Part shown: in pieces, positions 24,586 through 32,860 of the stretch
Position numbering within the stretch: position 1 is the first letter of the stretch
How the letters are laid out: every line of letters starts with the position of its first letter
Source: an uncultured Lentisphaeria bacterium
GTDB lineage: Bacteria; Verrucomicrobiota; Lentisphaeria; Victivallales; Victivallaceae
DNA: 37,825 nucleotides
Assembly: GCA_903831825.1 (NCBI GenBank)
Contig: CAIKZE010000388.1
Coordinates: 1 to 37,825, forward strand
Direction: 5' to 3'
Notes under the pieces: model-generated
Databases searched by the model: none
The model's input: the letters and a program-made list of their open reading frames with translations, nothing else
What the model was told of the DNA's origin: nothing
Program-made: the position numbers and the translations under genes

Positions 24586-25581
24586 ATGAATTCAAGAGAA
24601 ATAATTTATGCCAACCTGGAACACCGCAACCCGCCGCGGCCCGGTCTTGCGTTCGACAATAACCGGATCAACGACATGGACAGCTTCGGGGTGGGTCTGC
24701 CCAAAGGCTATACTCCGAAACGCTGGATTGAAGGACAATATGAATACTATGACGACATGTGGGGCAATGTCTGGGCGCGCATGACCGACGGCTGCGACGC
24801 CGGAGAAATATTCAAACCTGCCATCGAAGACTGGTCGCAACTGAAAGACTATCTGCCGCCGCAATACGACTTGGATGAAACGGTGTCTGCCATCCGCCAA
24901 GGTTTCGTCAATGGTCCGGACAAATTCAAACTGTGCTGGATGCCGGGATGGGTGTTCGCCTCCTCCCGCTATCTGCGGAAGATGGAAGTTTACTTGATGG
25001 ACATGCTGCTCTATCCTGAAGAACTGAAGCAGCTTCATGCTAAAATTGCAGTAGGGTTTGAACTGCTGATCCGGGCGGCCGGAAAGGCCGGGTGTGACGG
25101 CATTATTTTCTGTGAAGACATGGGTACTCAGAACGGCCTGATGTTCTCGCCCGAACTGTGGCAGGAATACTTCGGGGAATTGTACTGCAAACTTTTTGGA
25201 ATGGCCCACGAATGCGGACTGAAAGTATTCATGCATTCCTGCGGCAAGAACCGTCAGATACTGGAACCGTTACTGCTGGCCGGAGTTGACTGTTTCCAGT
25301 TCGACCAGCCGACCGTCTACGATATGGCCGACTTGGCGCAATTGCTGAAAAAATATAAAGCGGGGCTGTGGTCGCCTGTGGATATCCAGAAAATACTCCC
25401 GACCGGCGACCGGCAGATCATAGAAAAAGGCGTTGAAGATATGTTCAAGCATTTCGAGGGCGGCCTTATCTTCAGAAACTACGGCGATCTCAAAGGCATC
25501 GGCGTCAAGGAAGAATGGAACAACTGGGCGTACGAGGCCATCCTGAGTCACATTAAACACAATACGCTTCGCAGCGATTAA
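24586..25581 (+). CDS. URO-D family protein with HSCG zinc motif
   Basis: A 331-residue TIM-barrel protein of the uroporphyrinogen decarboxylase/corrinoid methyltransferase superfamily. MHSCGKN at 216-222 is the zinc-binding His-X-Cys segment of the methyltransferase branch, and IIFCEDMGTQNGLMFSPELW matches the conserved aspartate strand. It is therefore likelier a methyl-transfer enzyme than a decarboxylase. The first 120 or so bp are mirrored in the remnant at 17960-18096. Its place between glycan-binding and alpha-galactosidase genes suggests that it treats a methylated or otherwise decorated sugar released by them; the substrate is unknown and no corrinoid carrier is nearby. Confidence 0.85.
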   Translation: MNSREIIYANLEHRNPPRPGLAFDNNRINDMDSFGVGLPKGYTPKRWIEGQYEYYDDMWGNVWARMTDGCDAGEIFKPAIEDWSQLKDYLPPQYDLDETVSAIRQGFVNGPDKFKLCWMPGWVFASSRYLRKMEVYLMDMLLYPEELKQLHAKIAVGFELLIRAAGKAGCDGIIFCEDMGTQNGLMFSPELWQEYFGELYCKLFGMAHECGLKVFMHSCGKNRQILEPLLLAGVDCFQFDQPTVYDMADLAQLLKKYKAGLWSPVDIQKILPTGDRQIIEKGVEDMFKHFEGGLIFRNYGDLKGIGVKEEWNNWAYEAILSHIKHNTLRSD

Positions 25582-25606
25582 TTTAAAACAACACGGGAAT
25601 ATTTAA

Positions 25607-27871
25607 ATGAATGAATTTAATGAATTGATGCAGGCGTGCCTGGGGAATTCCAGGGCGCTTACCTTTAAGCCGTATGCGGTCGTGTCCGGAAAAAGGATAA
25701 CGCCGGACCGGCATACCGAAAAAGTCAATTTGAAAAAACGTCTGATACATCTGACGTTCGAGTACGAAATGCGGTTTAAAGAAGATTTTTTCATTTCGCT
25801 GAAAGACGGAGAAATGACCGCGGAACGCCTGATCCGCAATATCAGCGGCAAGACGCTGGAATTGACTGAATTAGGCATTGAACTCAATGGAATAACGTTT
25901 GACGCGAATGCGGCGGAAGATTATTTTTACCATGTCGAGAATCCGCGGATTTACAACCGGATGGCGATCAAAGTTGATTTGAAACGGACTTCGGAGATGG
26001 CGCTGTCGTCAGAGTTCGATATACTTGCCGGCAATCGCTGGGCGGACCCTGGCGTAGTGTCAGACCGGATCGGTGCTTCGCCGTACCAGCCGTTCCCCGC
26101 AATTCTGCTCTCGAATTATCACAACCGGAGAGGTCTGGTTCATGGCACGCTCAGCCAGCGGGTCTTTTTTCACAATTATCTGGTCAGGCATGACGCAGGT
26201 CAGATTCAGCTCGATGTCCTGTCCTCGTTTAAAGCCGTGTCTCATTTGGATTTTAAGGCAGGGGCGGTACTGAAAGATACATGGTATCTGGGAACGGTTG
26301 ACCGGGCGGACGAATTGCAGACGATTTTTGAGCGATATGCCAATGTTTTGCGGCGGCGGCTGCCGCCGATGTACGGGGCGACCGGCATCAATCGTCATTC
26401 GCTGGTGTGGGGGTCGTGGAATGATGGCATTTCCCGCAATATAACACAGGAAAAATTACTCAATGCCGCTGAATTTCTGGCGGATAATTTTCCAACAGTC
26501 CAGTGGATGCAAATGGACGGCGGCTATGCGGCGTTTTGCACCAGAGAAAACGGACCTCACGGGCTGGGTATGCCTTACGAAGGGGAAGCCGGATTGGCGA
26601 AAGACAAGTTTCCCGCCGGATTAAAAGATTTTACCGACAAGGTCCGGCAGACCGGACTCAAACCGGCGGTGTGGATCGGCGGCACATTGCCGAAAATCGC
26701 TCCGCTGGCCCAGGACCATCCCGAATGGTTTATTGACTATTCTTACCGCACCCCCAATAGCCTCGTGCTGGATGTGAGCAAGCCGGAGGTCAGGGAGTAT
26801 ATGTGCCGGGCGCTGGACTATTTCCTGGATGAATCAGGATTCTGCGGCGTCAAACAGGATTTCTGGTCGTATGCGTTTGAAGACAGTCATCCGCTGCTGG
26901 CGTATCAGGATGGTTCCGGATATCAATGGCGCGACTGGTGGTTGAAGGAAATCCGGAACCGGCTGCCGGCGGACGGCTATCTCCAGACTGGCTGCGATAT
27001 CGTCATGGGCAATCCGTTCCTTGGGGAATTTTTCACCAATTACCGTTACGGAATCGATATCGGCGCCGGCATCTGGGAGAACGTGAAAACCAATTTTCTG
27101 TGGGGCGCCGCGTGTTTTGCCTTGCAGATCGGCGACCTGATTGTGCCAAACAGCGATTCGGTCGGACTGTTTCCAGGGTTGACGGATACGGAAGCGATGC
27201 TGTGCATTAATTATTGCCTGATTTCCAGGTCGATGGTGGAAATCTCCGGTTGGTTATACAATGAGCCGCAGGACAACCCGCGATTCAAAATCCTTAAAAA
27301 AGCGGTTTGCTGTCCTAATAATGGACAAAATGTCTATTTTGCCGGTCACCGCTACCGGGAGACAGACGATGCGCCCGCAGTGTGGTATCTGAAAAGCCCG
27401 CATTTCTCATTGCTGGAAGACAACCCGCATCTGCCGTTGCGAACTGTAGCGCTGTTCAACACACAGGACTGTCCGCGGAAAATCGGAACCAATTTTGCCG
27501 AACTTGGTCTGAAGGCGGGCCAATACATCTTGACCGATGTATGGAACAATAATGCCGTTTTTGTGGAACAAGACGGTTTCGCAGTGGAAATGCCGCCGCA
27601 TTCCAGCCGCTTGTTCGCCTTGAACCGGCATGATGCCGGATGTCCGCAACTGCTGGACAGTAATCTACAAGTTATCCAAACCAACGGCGACAAGGACGAT
27701 TTAACATTGCAACTGGCCCATCGCGGAGATTTTGAGTTCAGAATTAATCGCAAACCGGTGTCGGCGAAGTTTAACGGTCAGCCCATCGCAATGACTGCTG
27801 CCGCAACCGGGGGCGGGTATGTTGTTTCAGGCATACTTACGGAGCCGGGCATCATTGATTTTGAATTTTAG
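25607..27871 (+). CDS. Alpha-galactosidase-like glycoside hydrolase (GH36/GH-D clan)
   Basis: A 754-residue protein with no signal peptide, so probably cytoplasmic. An N-terminal beta domain precedes a TIM barrel from about residue 265 (LVWGSWNDGISRNI, VQWMQMDGGYAAFC, LKPAVWIGGTLPKIAPL). GVKQDFWSYAF near residue 419 carries the Asp expected to be the nucleophile of clan GH-D enzymes, and LQTGCDIVMGNP lies where the clan's second conserved segment is found. A C-terminal beta domain closes the protein. It should release alpha-linked galactose or a similar sugar from imported oligosaccharides. It begins 25 bp after the URO-D gene and ends the long plus-strand operon. Other clan members, such as alpha-N-acetylgalactosaminidases, are possible. 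Confidence 0.8.
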   Translation: MNEFNELMQACLGNSRALTFKPYAVVSGKRITPDRHTEKVNLKKRLIHLTFEYEMRFKEDFFISLKDGEMTAERLIRNISGKTLELTELGIELNGITFDANAAEDYFYHVENPRIYNRMAIKVDLKRTSEMALSSEFDILAGNRWADPGVVSDRIGASPYQPFPAILLSNYHNRRGLVHGTLSQRVFFHNYLVRHDAGQIQLDVLSSFKAVSHLDFKAGAVLKDTWYLGTVDRADELQTIFERYANVLRRRLPPMYGATGINRHSLVWGSWNDGISRNITQEKLLNAAEFLADNFPTVQWMQMDGGYAAFCTRENGPHGLGMPYEGEAGLAKDKFPAGLKDFTDKVRQTGLKPAVWIGGTLPKIAPLAQDHPEWFIDYSYRTPNSLVLDVSKPEVREYMCRALDYFLDESGFCGVKQDFWSYAFEDSHPLLAYQDGSGYQWRDWWLKEIRNRLPADGYLQTGCDIVMGNPFLGEFFTNYRYGIDIGAGIWENVKTNFLWGAACFALQIGDLIVPNSDSVGLFPGLTDTEAMLCINYCLISRSMVEISGWLYNEPQDNPRFKILKKAVCCPNNGQNVYFAGHRYRETDDAPAVWYLKSPHFSLLEDNPHLPLRTVALFNTQDCPRKIGTNFAELGLKAGQYILTDVWNNNAVFVEQDGFAVEMPPHSSRLFALNRHDAGCPQLLDSNLQVIQTNGDKDDLTLQLAHRGDFEFRINRKPVSAKFNGQPIAMTAAATGGGYVVSGILTEPGIIDFEF

Positions 27872-27890
27872 AGGAATATATTTTGTTCTT

Positions 27891-27930
27891 GAATCTTCTG
27901 CCCGCCCGCAGAACGGACGGAAGGAGATTC
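27891..27930. terminator. Bidirectional terminator-like hairpin between convergent genes
   Basis: GAATCTTC...CCGCCCG pairs with CGGACGG...GGAGATTC around a CAGAA loop, with small mismatches, and TTTATC follows. It lies in the 63-bp gap between the end of the alpha-galactosidase gene (27871) and the end of the minus-strand URO-D gene (27935). It probably ends both transcripts. Confidence 0.55.
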
Positions 27931-27934
27931 TTTA

Positions 27935-29056
27935 TCAGTATTTGCCGTATTTGAGTCCGGCCTCGACGAAAGCATGGATATTTTCTTCAGGCGTATCGCG
28001 CGGCGTCTGATCGCCCGCGGCGAGAATATAGCCGCCGCCGACTTTCGCGGCGTCCATACATGCCTTGACTGAATTCTCAACATCATCCGGCGTACCGTTG
28101 AGCATGACATGAATGGAATTTACGTTACCGCGCAATGAAATTTTATTGCCGAAAGTTTTCTTCACTTCCGCCAGATCAACATTGCCGGTCGGCGGAGATT
28201 CCAGCGCGTCAAACCCGTCCACGCCCATTTCCGCCGTAATCGGCAGCCCCTGGCGTGATTTGCCGCACATATGATATTGCACCGGAACGTTAAATTTGTG
28301 ACTGGCGGCGCAAATCGCTTTGCCGAAATCCAGCGAAAACCGGCGGTGCAGATCCGGAGAAATCACACTCATCGAGGTGCTGGAACCGCCAATCCCGACT
28401 GAATCCAGTTTAGTGTTTTTAAACACATGATTTACCAGCGCCACGGAATATTCGGTATACTGCTTAAAAATATCCGTCATTAATTCAGGCATCAGCATCA
28501 GGTCCATAATCATATTCTGGGTTCCGCGCAGCCAGTCCCACCAGTCGACAGGAGAGGATACCCACAATCCGGCATGCGCCCGGTCGCCAATAGCGTTGTA
28601 TGCCGCCGGGATTTCGCTTAAATCCTGAGTATCCGGATGCTTCAGCAATTCCAGCACCTTCGGCATGTCCGCTTCCGGATCATTTACAAAGGGCGTAACT
28701 CTGGAAGGCGGGCTGTTTCTGGAAATATGATATTCTCCCGACAATTTTCCTTTTGGGGTATTATAGGTCAGGGTATAGTAAATTTCATCGGCCGTTTCAC
28801 GCGTGACTTGCCGCGTCAGTTCCGGATCGTGCGGCGACGGTTGCGGACCCAGATGCAGAAACGCGTCTCCATGAAAACGGTCATATTCAGTTTCCACTCT
28901 GGCCTTCCACAACGGCACCGGATTTTTGACAAAAAATTCAATGTAGTCGCCGCCAAAATATTTTACCGGCACCATTTCGCTCATTCCAAGACAGATCGGC
29001 ACACGGTCCGGAATTCCGCACTTCATCGCTGTTGTTATCCGTTCTTTTGATGTCAT
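27935..29056 (-). CDS. URO-D family protein, divergent from an AraC regulator
   Basis: A 373-residue TIM-barrel protein starting MTSKERITTAMKCGIPDRVP, the usual N-terminus of the URO-D/methyltransferase branch. YHMCGKSRQG has His262 and Cys264 as likely zinc ligands; GVDGFDALESPPTGNVDLAE and KISLRGNVNS follow, as in relatives. AAGGAG is 9 nt before ATG 29056. It differs clearly from the URO-D proteins at 13153 and 24586. It diverges from an AraC gene, the same arrangement as 12163/13153, so that regulator probably controls it in response to its substrate. Confidence 0.85.
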   Translation of the reverse strand: MTSKERITTAMKCGIPDRVPICLGMSEMVPVKYFGGDYIEFFVKNPVPLWKARVETEYDRFHGDAFLHLGPQPSPHDPELTRQVTRETADEIYYTLTYNTPKGKLSGEYHISRNSPPSRVTPFVNDPEADMPKVLELLKHPDTQDLSEIPAAYNAIGDRAHAGLWVSSPVDWWDWLRGTQNMIMDLMLMPELMTDIFKQYTEYSVALVNHVFKNTKLDSVGIGGSSTSMSVISPDLHRRFSLDFGKAICAASHKFNVPVQYHMCGKSRQGLPITAEMGVDGFDALESPPTGNVDLAEVKKTFGNKISLRGNVNSIHVMLNGTPDDVENSVKACMDAAKVGGGYILAAGDQTPRDTPEENIHAFVEAGLKYGKY

Positions 29057-29095
29057 CAGTCACTTCTCCTTTTTTATAATAATATTACTTTTTGA

Positions 29096-29142
29096 TTGAC
29101 TTTTATATCAACAAAGTTAATATTTATATATAAAATATTAAC
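29096..29142 (+). promoter_or_regulatory. Promoter overlapped by a perfect 10-bp palindrome, AraC/URO-D intergenic region
   Basis: TTGACT (29096-29101) and TAATAT (29118-29123, 16-bp spacer) could drive the AraC gene. GTTAATATTT (29116-29125) and AAATATTAAC (29133-29142) form a perfect inverted repeat with a 7-bp spacer overlapping the -10. It may be an autoregulatory operator or, since it is wholly AT-rich apart from its ends, partly a chance effect. Confidence 0.5.
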
Positions 29143-29154
29143 TTTTTGGTAACT

Positions 29155-29943
29155 ATGACCGACAATCCGTTAAAAATCATCGCCACCGGACATTCGATCT
29201 GTTTGCCGCAATGGAGTACCCGCGTCGAACTCCGCGTACCGCATTTCAGGATTTATTACATTGAAGACGGCGGCGGCGCGGTAACCGTTTGCGGCAGACG
29301 TTATAAACTGGAAAAGGGATTTGTTTATTTCATTCCCGGCAACCAGCCGTTTATTAATCATTGTGACAAGCGGATGAGCGTAAGTTTTTTACACGGAGTT
29401 CCCGCAACTCCGCTGTTTGAAGCGATGCTTGCCAAAGTCAATGTTGTGTTGAAATGGAGCTTCACGGAATTCGCGATTTTCGATGCGACGTTCAAGCGGC
29501 TGGGAAAAATTGACCTTGAGAAACTGGACGGCAACTGGTTTGAACTGTATGCGCTGGGAAATTGTATTCTCGCCAAAGTCCTGCATTTCTTTGAAAAAAA
29601 GGAAAGCGCAGCGCCAATTCCGGCGGAACTGGAAAACGCGCTCGATTTCATCAACCGCCATTTTACGCAAAATCCGTCACTGGGAGAAATTGCCGGACAT
29701 GCCAATTATGCTCCGATCTATTTTCACCGGCTCTTTAAAAAATATTTCACGGTTTCCCCGCATCAATATATGGAGCGCAAACGCATGGAACTGGCACACG
29801 GGCTGTTGATGAATTCATCAGGAACAATGGGAGAAATTGCCGAACTGTCCGGCTATCAAAATGTCTTTTATTTTTCGAGGGTCTTCAAAAAACACTTTGC
29901 CATCAGTCCCGGCAGCATGCGCAAACGCAAAATGATGCCGTAG
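29155..29943 (+). CDS. AraC family transcriptional regulator
   Basis: A 262-residue protein from ATG 29155; a TTG at 29146 in frame would add three residues, and neither start has a good Shine-Dalgarno. Residues about 15-100 look like a cupin sensor (FRIYYIEDGGGAVTV, LEKGFVYFIPGNQPF). The double helix-turn-helix is at about 165-255: SLGEIAGHANYAPIYFHRLF, then MGEIAELSGYQNVFYFSRVF and KKHFAISPGSMRKR. It is divergent from the URO-D gene at 27935-29056 and probably activates it. Its 3' end is 10 bp from the convergent dehydrogenase gene, with no room for a separate terminator. Confidence 0.9.
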   Translation: MTDNPLKIIATGHSICLPQWSTRVELRVPHFRIYYIEDGGGAVTVCGRRYKLEKGFVYFIPGNQPFINHCDKRMSVSFLHGVPATPLFEAMLAKVNVVLKWSFTEFAIFDATFKRLGKIDLEKLDGNWFELYALGNCILAKVLHFFEKKESAAPIPAELENALDFINRHFTQNPSLGEIAGHANYAPIYFHRLFKKYFTVSPHQYMERKRMELAHGLLMNSSGTMGEIAELSGYQNVFYFSRVFKKHFAISPGSMRKRKMMP

Positions 29944-29953
29944 ACTCCGAAAT

Positions 29954-30988
29954 TCAAAATTCAATCATGGCTTTAACCACGCCATCACGATAAGACGCCA
30001 CCAGGTCAAAGGCCTCCTGAGCGCGTTCCAGCGGGAAATGATGCGTGGTCATGATATTCACATCACATTCTTGCGCGGCAATCATGTCCAGCGCCGCCTG
30101 TACGCAATGGTTCTGGCGGCGGACATTCTGAATGCAGATTTCCTTGCGGCGCATGTGGTCCATGTTAAACGAAATGCGGTCAACTTCCGGAATGCCGATA
30201 AACATTATTTTGCCGCCGGGTTTTACCAGTTCGATGGCCTGGTCGGCGGCTTCCTGCTGTCCGCAGCATTCAAACACCGCATCCAGCAGGAGCGGTTCGA
30301 CGCTGGTTATGCCGGCGACAACATCGCTTTTCAGCGGATTTCCGGTCCAGGAGGCTCCGGCTTTCTTCGCGACATCCAGCCGGGCGTCAATCTTGTCCGT
30401 GACATAGATTTTTTCCGCTCCCTGCGTCAGCGCCGGGAGCAGCACGCTCAAGCCAATCGGGCCGCAGCCGAGAATGCCGATGCGGGCATGGCGCATGGGG
30501 ATGGATAAATTCACGGCGTAAATCCCGATGGACAGCGGTTCGGAAAGCGCCGCTTCCTCCAGCGTCATCTGGTCCGGAATCGGATAGCAGGATTCCTCTT
30601 TCATCAGTATATAATCGGCCAGACAGCCTTCCACCTGTCCCGGACAGCCCAGAAAAGTCAGTTTGCGGCAAGTATGCGGACGCCCCGCGAGACACTGGTC
30701 GCATTGACGGCAGGGCGTTGCGGGTTCAACTGCAATCCGGTCGCCCGGTTTCACCCGCGTTACCGCGGCCCCGGTCTTTTCGACGATTCCGGAGCATTCA
30801 TGGCCGACCGTAAACGGATATTGCACGATCTGCGAGCCGATCCGGCCGGTCGTATAATAGTGAACATCGGAACCGCAGACCCCGACATGCGTCATTTTTA
30901 TCAACACGTCTTTATCGTCTTTTATCTGCGGAACCGGCACGTCAAACATCGTCATCTGCCGGATTCCGGTCAATTTCACAGCTCTCAT
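29954..30988 (-). CDS. Zinc-dependent medium-chain dehydrogenase, sorbitol/L-iditol dehydrogenase-like
   Basis: A 344-residue medium-chain dehydrogenase/reductase. Catalytic zinc ligands appear as Cys38 (VGVCGSD) and His63-Glu64 (VGHECSG). A structural zinc loop is formed by Cys93, Cys96, Cys99 and Cys107. The NAD-binding Rossmann motif is GILGCGPIGLS, near residue 170. Such enzymes oxidise polyols (sorbitol, iditol, galactitol-1-phosphate) to ketoses with NAD. It ends 10 bp from the convergent AraC gene and starts 23 bp after the nucleotidyltransferase gene on the same strand, so it may be cotranscribed with the toxin-antitoxin pair, although its function fits the sugar genes. The exact polyol cannot be told. 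Confidence 0.88.
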   Translation of the reverse strand: MRAVKLTGIRQMTMFDVPVPQIKDDKDVLIKMTHVGVCGSDVHYYTTGRIGSQIVQYPFTVGHECSGIVEKTGAAVTRVKPGDRIAVEPATPCRQCDQCLAGRPHTCRKLTFLGCPGQVEGCLADYILMKEESCYPIPDQMTLEEAALSEPLSIGIYAVNLSIPMRHARIGILGCGPIGLSVLLPALTQGAEKIYVTDKIDARLDVAKKAGASWTGNPLKSDVVAGITSVEPLLLDAVFECCGQQEAADQAIELVKPGGKIMFIGIPEVDRISFNMDHMRRKEICIQNVRRQNHCVQAALDMIAAQECDVNIMTTHHFPLERAQEAFDLVASYRDGVVKAMIEF

Positions 30989-31011
30989 AATTTATTTTCC
31001 TTGTTTAAGGT

Positions 31012-31737
31012 TTACCAGGTAAGACGGTAAAATTGCCGGACATTCTCTAAAAGTTCAATTTGATCGTCGGTGACATTTCTTTGTCGGATCGCGGCCAATG
31101 CGGCAGACAGGTCAGATGCGATTTTTGAAGGAAGTTGAAATTGCTCACCGGAAAGAGCGTCGGCAAGACGAAAAATATCGCTGACATGTTTTTCAATCTT
31201 GATTTTAGTTTCTTCAGAGATATTTTCTTTTTTTGAAAGCTCCTGACAGGCTAAGGCTTTCAGCGGAATCAGCCCTTCAAGCGTAATTGTCGTTATTCCG
31301 CGAATAACGGCGTTATTGGAACAAATGAAATTATAATACTCCGGCTCAAAAATAATCGCGGATAAACTGGGTTTTTCGTCTCCGACATCCAATAAAGCGA
31401 AATTGTACTCCCAGTTTTCAACAGGTTTATCGGAAGCAAGCTCTAATTGAGCAGGGAAGTCTCCGTTTTTCGGTTTTACAAAACGGAAAAAGGTGGGACG
31501 GTTATTGCTTTTACGGGTTTGAACACTATAGCCGCCGTCATGAATAAAGCTTTTGAGTTTCACACCGAACCCGCCCTTGAGTTTGTCGGAAACAATAACA
31601 ATATCAAAATCATTGGTCGGTCTGAATTCGAGATGCATGGAGTTCAATACGAGTTCACACGCAACGCCGCCAATCAAGATATAATCATTTTGATAATCTT
31701 GAAAATATTTTCTGAATATTTCGAGTCCGGTCACCAT
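31012..31737 (-). CDS. Nucleotidyltransferase-fold protein, AbiEii-like putative toxin
   Basis: A 241-residue protein. DYILIGGVACELVLN at about 18-32 and RPTNDFDIVIV at about 39-49 match the GG/GS-X9-DxD pattern of minimal nucleotidyltransferases such as AbiEii (DUF1814 type), in which the aspartates bind metal. AbiEii-type toxins transfer nucleotides to targets such as tRNA and arrest growth, protecting against phage or stabilising DNA. Its start overlaps the last codons of the upstream winged-helix gene (31731-31737), the usual antitoxin-toxin order of AbiE systems. The C-terminal third is helical and unremarkable. A nucleotidyltransferase with a non-toxic role is possible. Confidence 0.7.
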   Translation of the reverse strand: MVTGLEIFRKYFQDYQNDYILIGGVACELVLNSMHLEFRPTNDFDIVIVSDKLKGGFGVKLKSFIHDGGYSVQTRKSNNRPTFFRFVKPKNGDFPAQLELASDKPVENWEYNFALLDVGDEKPSLSAIIFEPEYYNFICSNNAVIRGITTITLEGLIPLKALACQELSKKENISEETKIKIEKHVSDIFRLADALSGEQFQLPSKIASDLSAALAAIRQRNVTDDQIELLENVRQFYRLTW

Positions 31738-32714
31738 TGTCTATTTTCCTTTATATCGAGCAATGCCGCCTTGATCCGCGGATCGTTGGTGTTTTGAAAT
31801 GAAAGCTCAAGCGACAGCAAATCCATGGTTTCGCTTTTATCCGGGGGAAGCAAATAACTCCAAATCTGAATATCCGCGACCCCGCCTCCAATAGAATCCG
31901 TCATAACAATATGATTCTCCTTAAGCAAACTGCTGAATGTTTTTTCATGCACGGCATAACACTTCCGGGAAACCGCAAGATTGCTGTAACGGGCCAATGC
32001 ATATTCACCGGCATAGCGCCAGGAGCCATCGGAAAATATCATGTCATCCTCAATGGATACTACTTTTTTAACAGGAGATCTCAAATACGGCTGTGCGCGT
32101 TCCCAGAGCATTCTCTTGTCTGAATCGAATACCAGTGCTTTACGGTAGCCATCCGAACGGAGCCTGCAAAGTTTCAGTTCATCAAGTTGATTCGCGGCAC
32201 GAACTACACCCATTGTAGTGTAGTTCATGAACTTTGCCACCTGCGTTAACGTACAGTTATTAAGGGTATCGCATGATAGGTATTCGATTAAAATTGCCTG
32301 TGCCGCCGGGCGGAGCCTGACTGACGGCGGCACACGTTTTTCTTTGATCCGTTCAAATAGCGTTATTCCCAAGTACGGCAGAAACATCTGCGTTCCTGGA
32401 ACAATAAATGAAAGTCCGCGCTTGATAAGCATTAAGCGTTCTTGACGGGATAGAAGATCAAAAACAAATACAGGAACCTGCGAAAGTTTGTCATTGAAAA
32501 CGGAAGCGGTGCTCTCAAGCTCCTGAATGGAATGCTTCTCAAAGAAGTTATCCTTGGCGCACAAAAAGTAAACCTTCTTTGAAAAGAGTTCTCCAGAATA
32601 AAAAAGAAACGCTCTCCGGACAAAAAACGGAAGCATGCTTAATTCTTCCGGATAAAATGAAACATCGCAGGCCAGAACCTGCGATAGATAATCTTGAATA
32701 ATCTTTGTTTCCAT
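31731..32714 (-). CDS. Winged-helix regulator, putative AbiEi-like antitoxin
   Basis: A 327-residue protein. The middle (about 150-200) is a winged helix-turn-helix (NCTLTQVAKFMNYTTMGVVR, then ELKLCRLRSDGYRKALVF). The N-terminal 130 residues and the C-terminal domain are not recognised, though the C-terminal half has the general character of AbiEi partners. ATG 32714 is the start, with AAGGA about 6 nt upstream; an open frame reaches 32783, but translation from there would begin inside the operator. It overlaps the nucleotidyltransferase gene. The 59-bp symmetric operator directly upstream suggests autorepression, as known for AbiEi. Family membership is inferred from gene order, not from strong sequence similarity that I can verify. 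Confidence 0.68.
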   Translation of the reverse strand: METKIIQDYLSQVLACDVSFYPEELSMLPFFVRRAFLFYSGELFSKKVYFLCAKDNFFEKHSIQELESTASVFNDKLSQVPVFVFDLLSRQERLMLIKRGLSFIVPGTQMFLPYLGITLFERIKEKRVPPSVRLRPAAQAILIEYLSCDTLNNCTLTQVAKFMNYTTMGVVRAANQLDELKLCRLRSDGYRKALVFDSDKRMLWERAQPYLRSPVKKVVSIEDDMIFSDGSWRYAGEYALARYSNLAVSRKCYAVHEKTFSSLLKENHIVMTDSIGGGVADIQIWSYLLPPDKSETMDLLSLELSFQNTNDPRIKAALLDIKENRQW

Positions 32715-32731
32715 AGTTATCCTTCTCATCT

Positions 32732-32790
32732 TGTAACCGAACATTTTAAATATAACCCATATATGGTTAAATGTAAAGAACACGGTTACA
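32732..32790 (-). promoter_or_regulatory. Promoter inside a nested symmetric operator, toxin-antitoxin pair
   Basis: TGTAACCG (32732-32739) and CGGTTACA (32783-32790), and within them TAACC (32753-32757) and GGTTA (32765-32769), are perfect inverted pairs sharing one centre at 32761. On the minus strand TTTACA (32777-32772) and TATATT (32754-32749) are separated by 17 bp and bracket that centre. Occupied half-sites would therefore cover -35 and -10, giving strong autorepression. The antitoxin ATG lies about 30 bp downstream of the expected start of transcription. Confidence 0.7.
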
Positions 32791-32860
32791 TCTTTTTTTG
32801 TTTTCTCTGCAAATCAAAAATATTCAACATAAAACAACAAATAAATAAACCTTCTTTGTT

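Noticed and set aside
32715-32783. Longer start for the winged-helix antitoxin
   Set aside because: It would begin inside the operator/promoter; ATG 32714 has a good ribosome-binding site.
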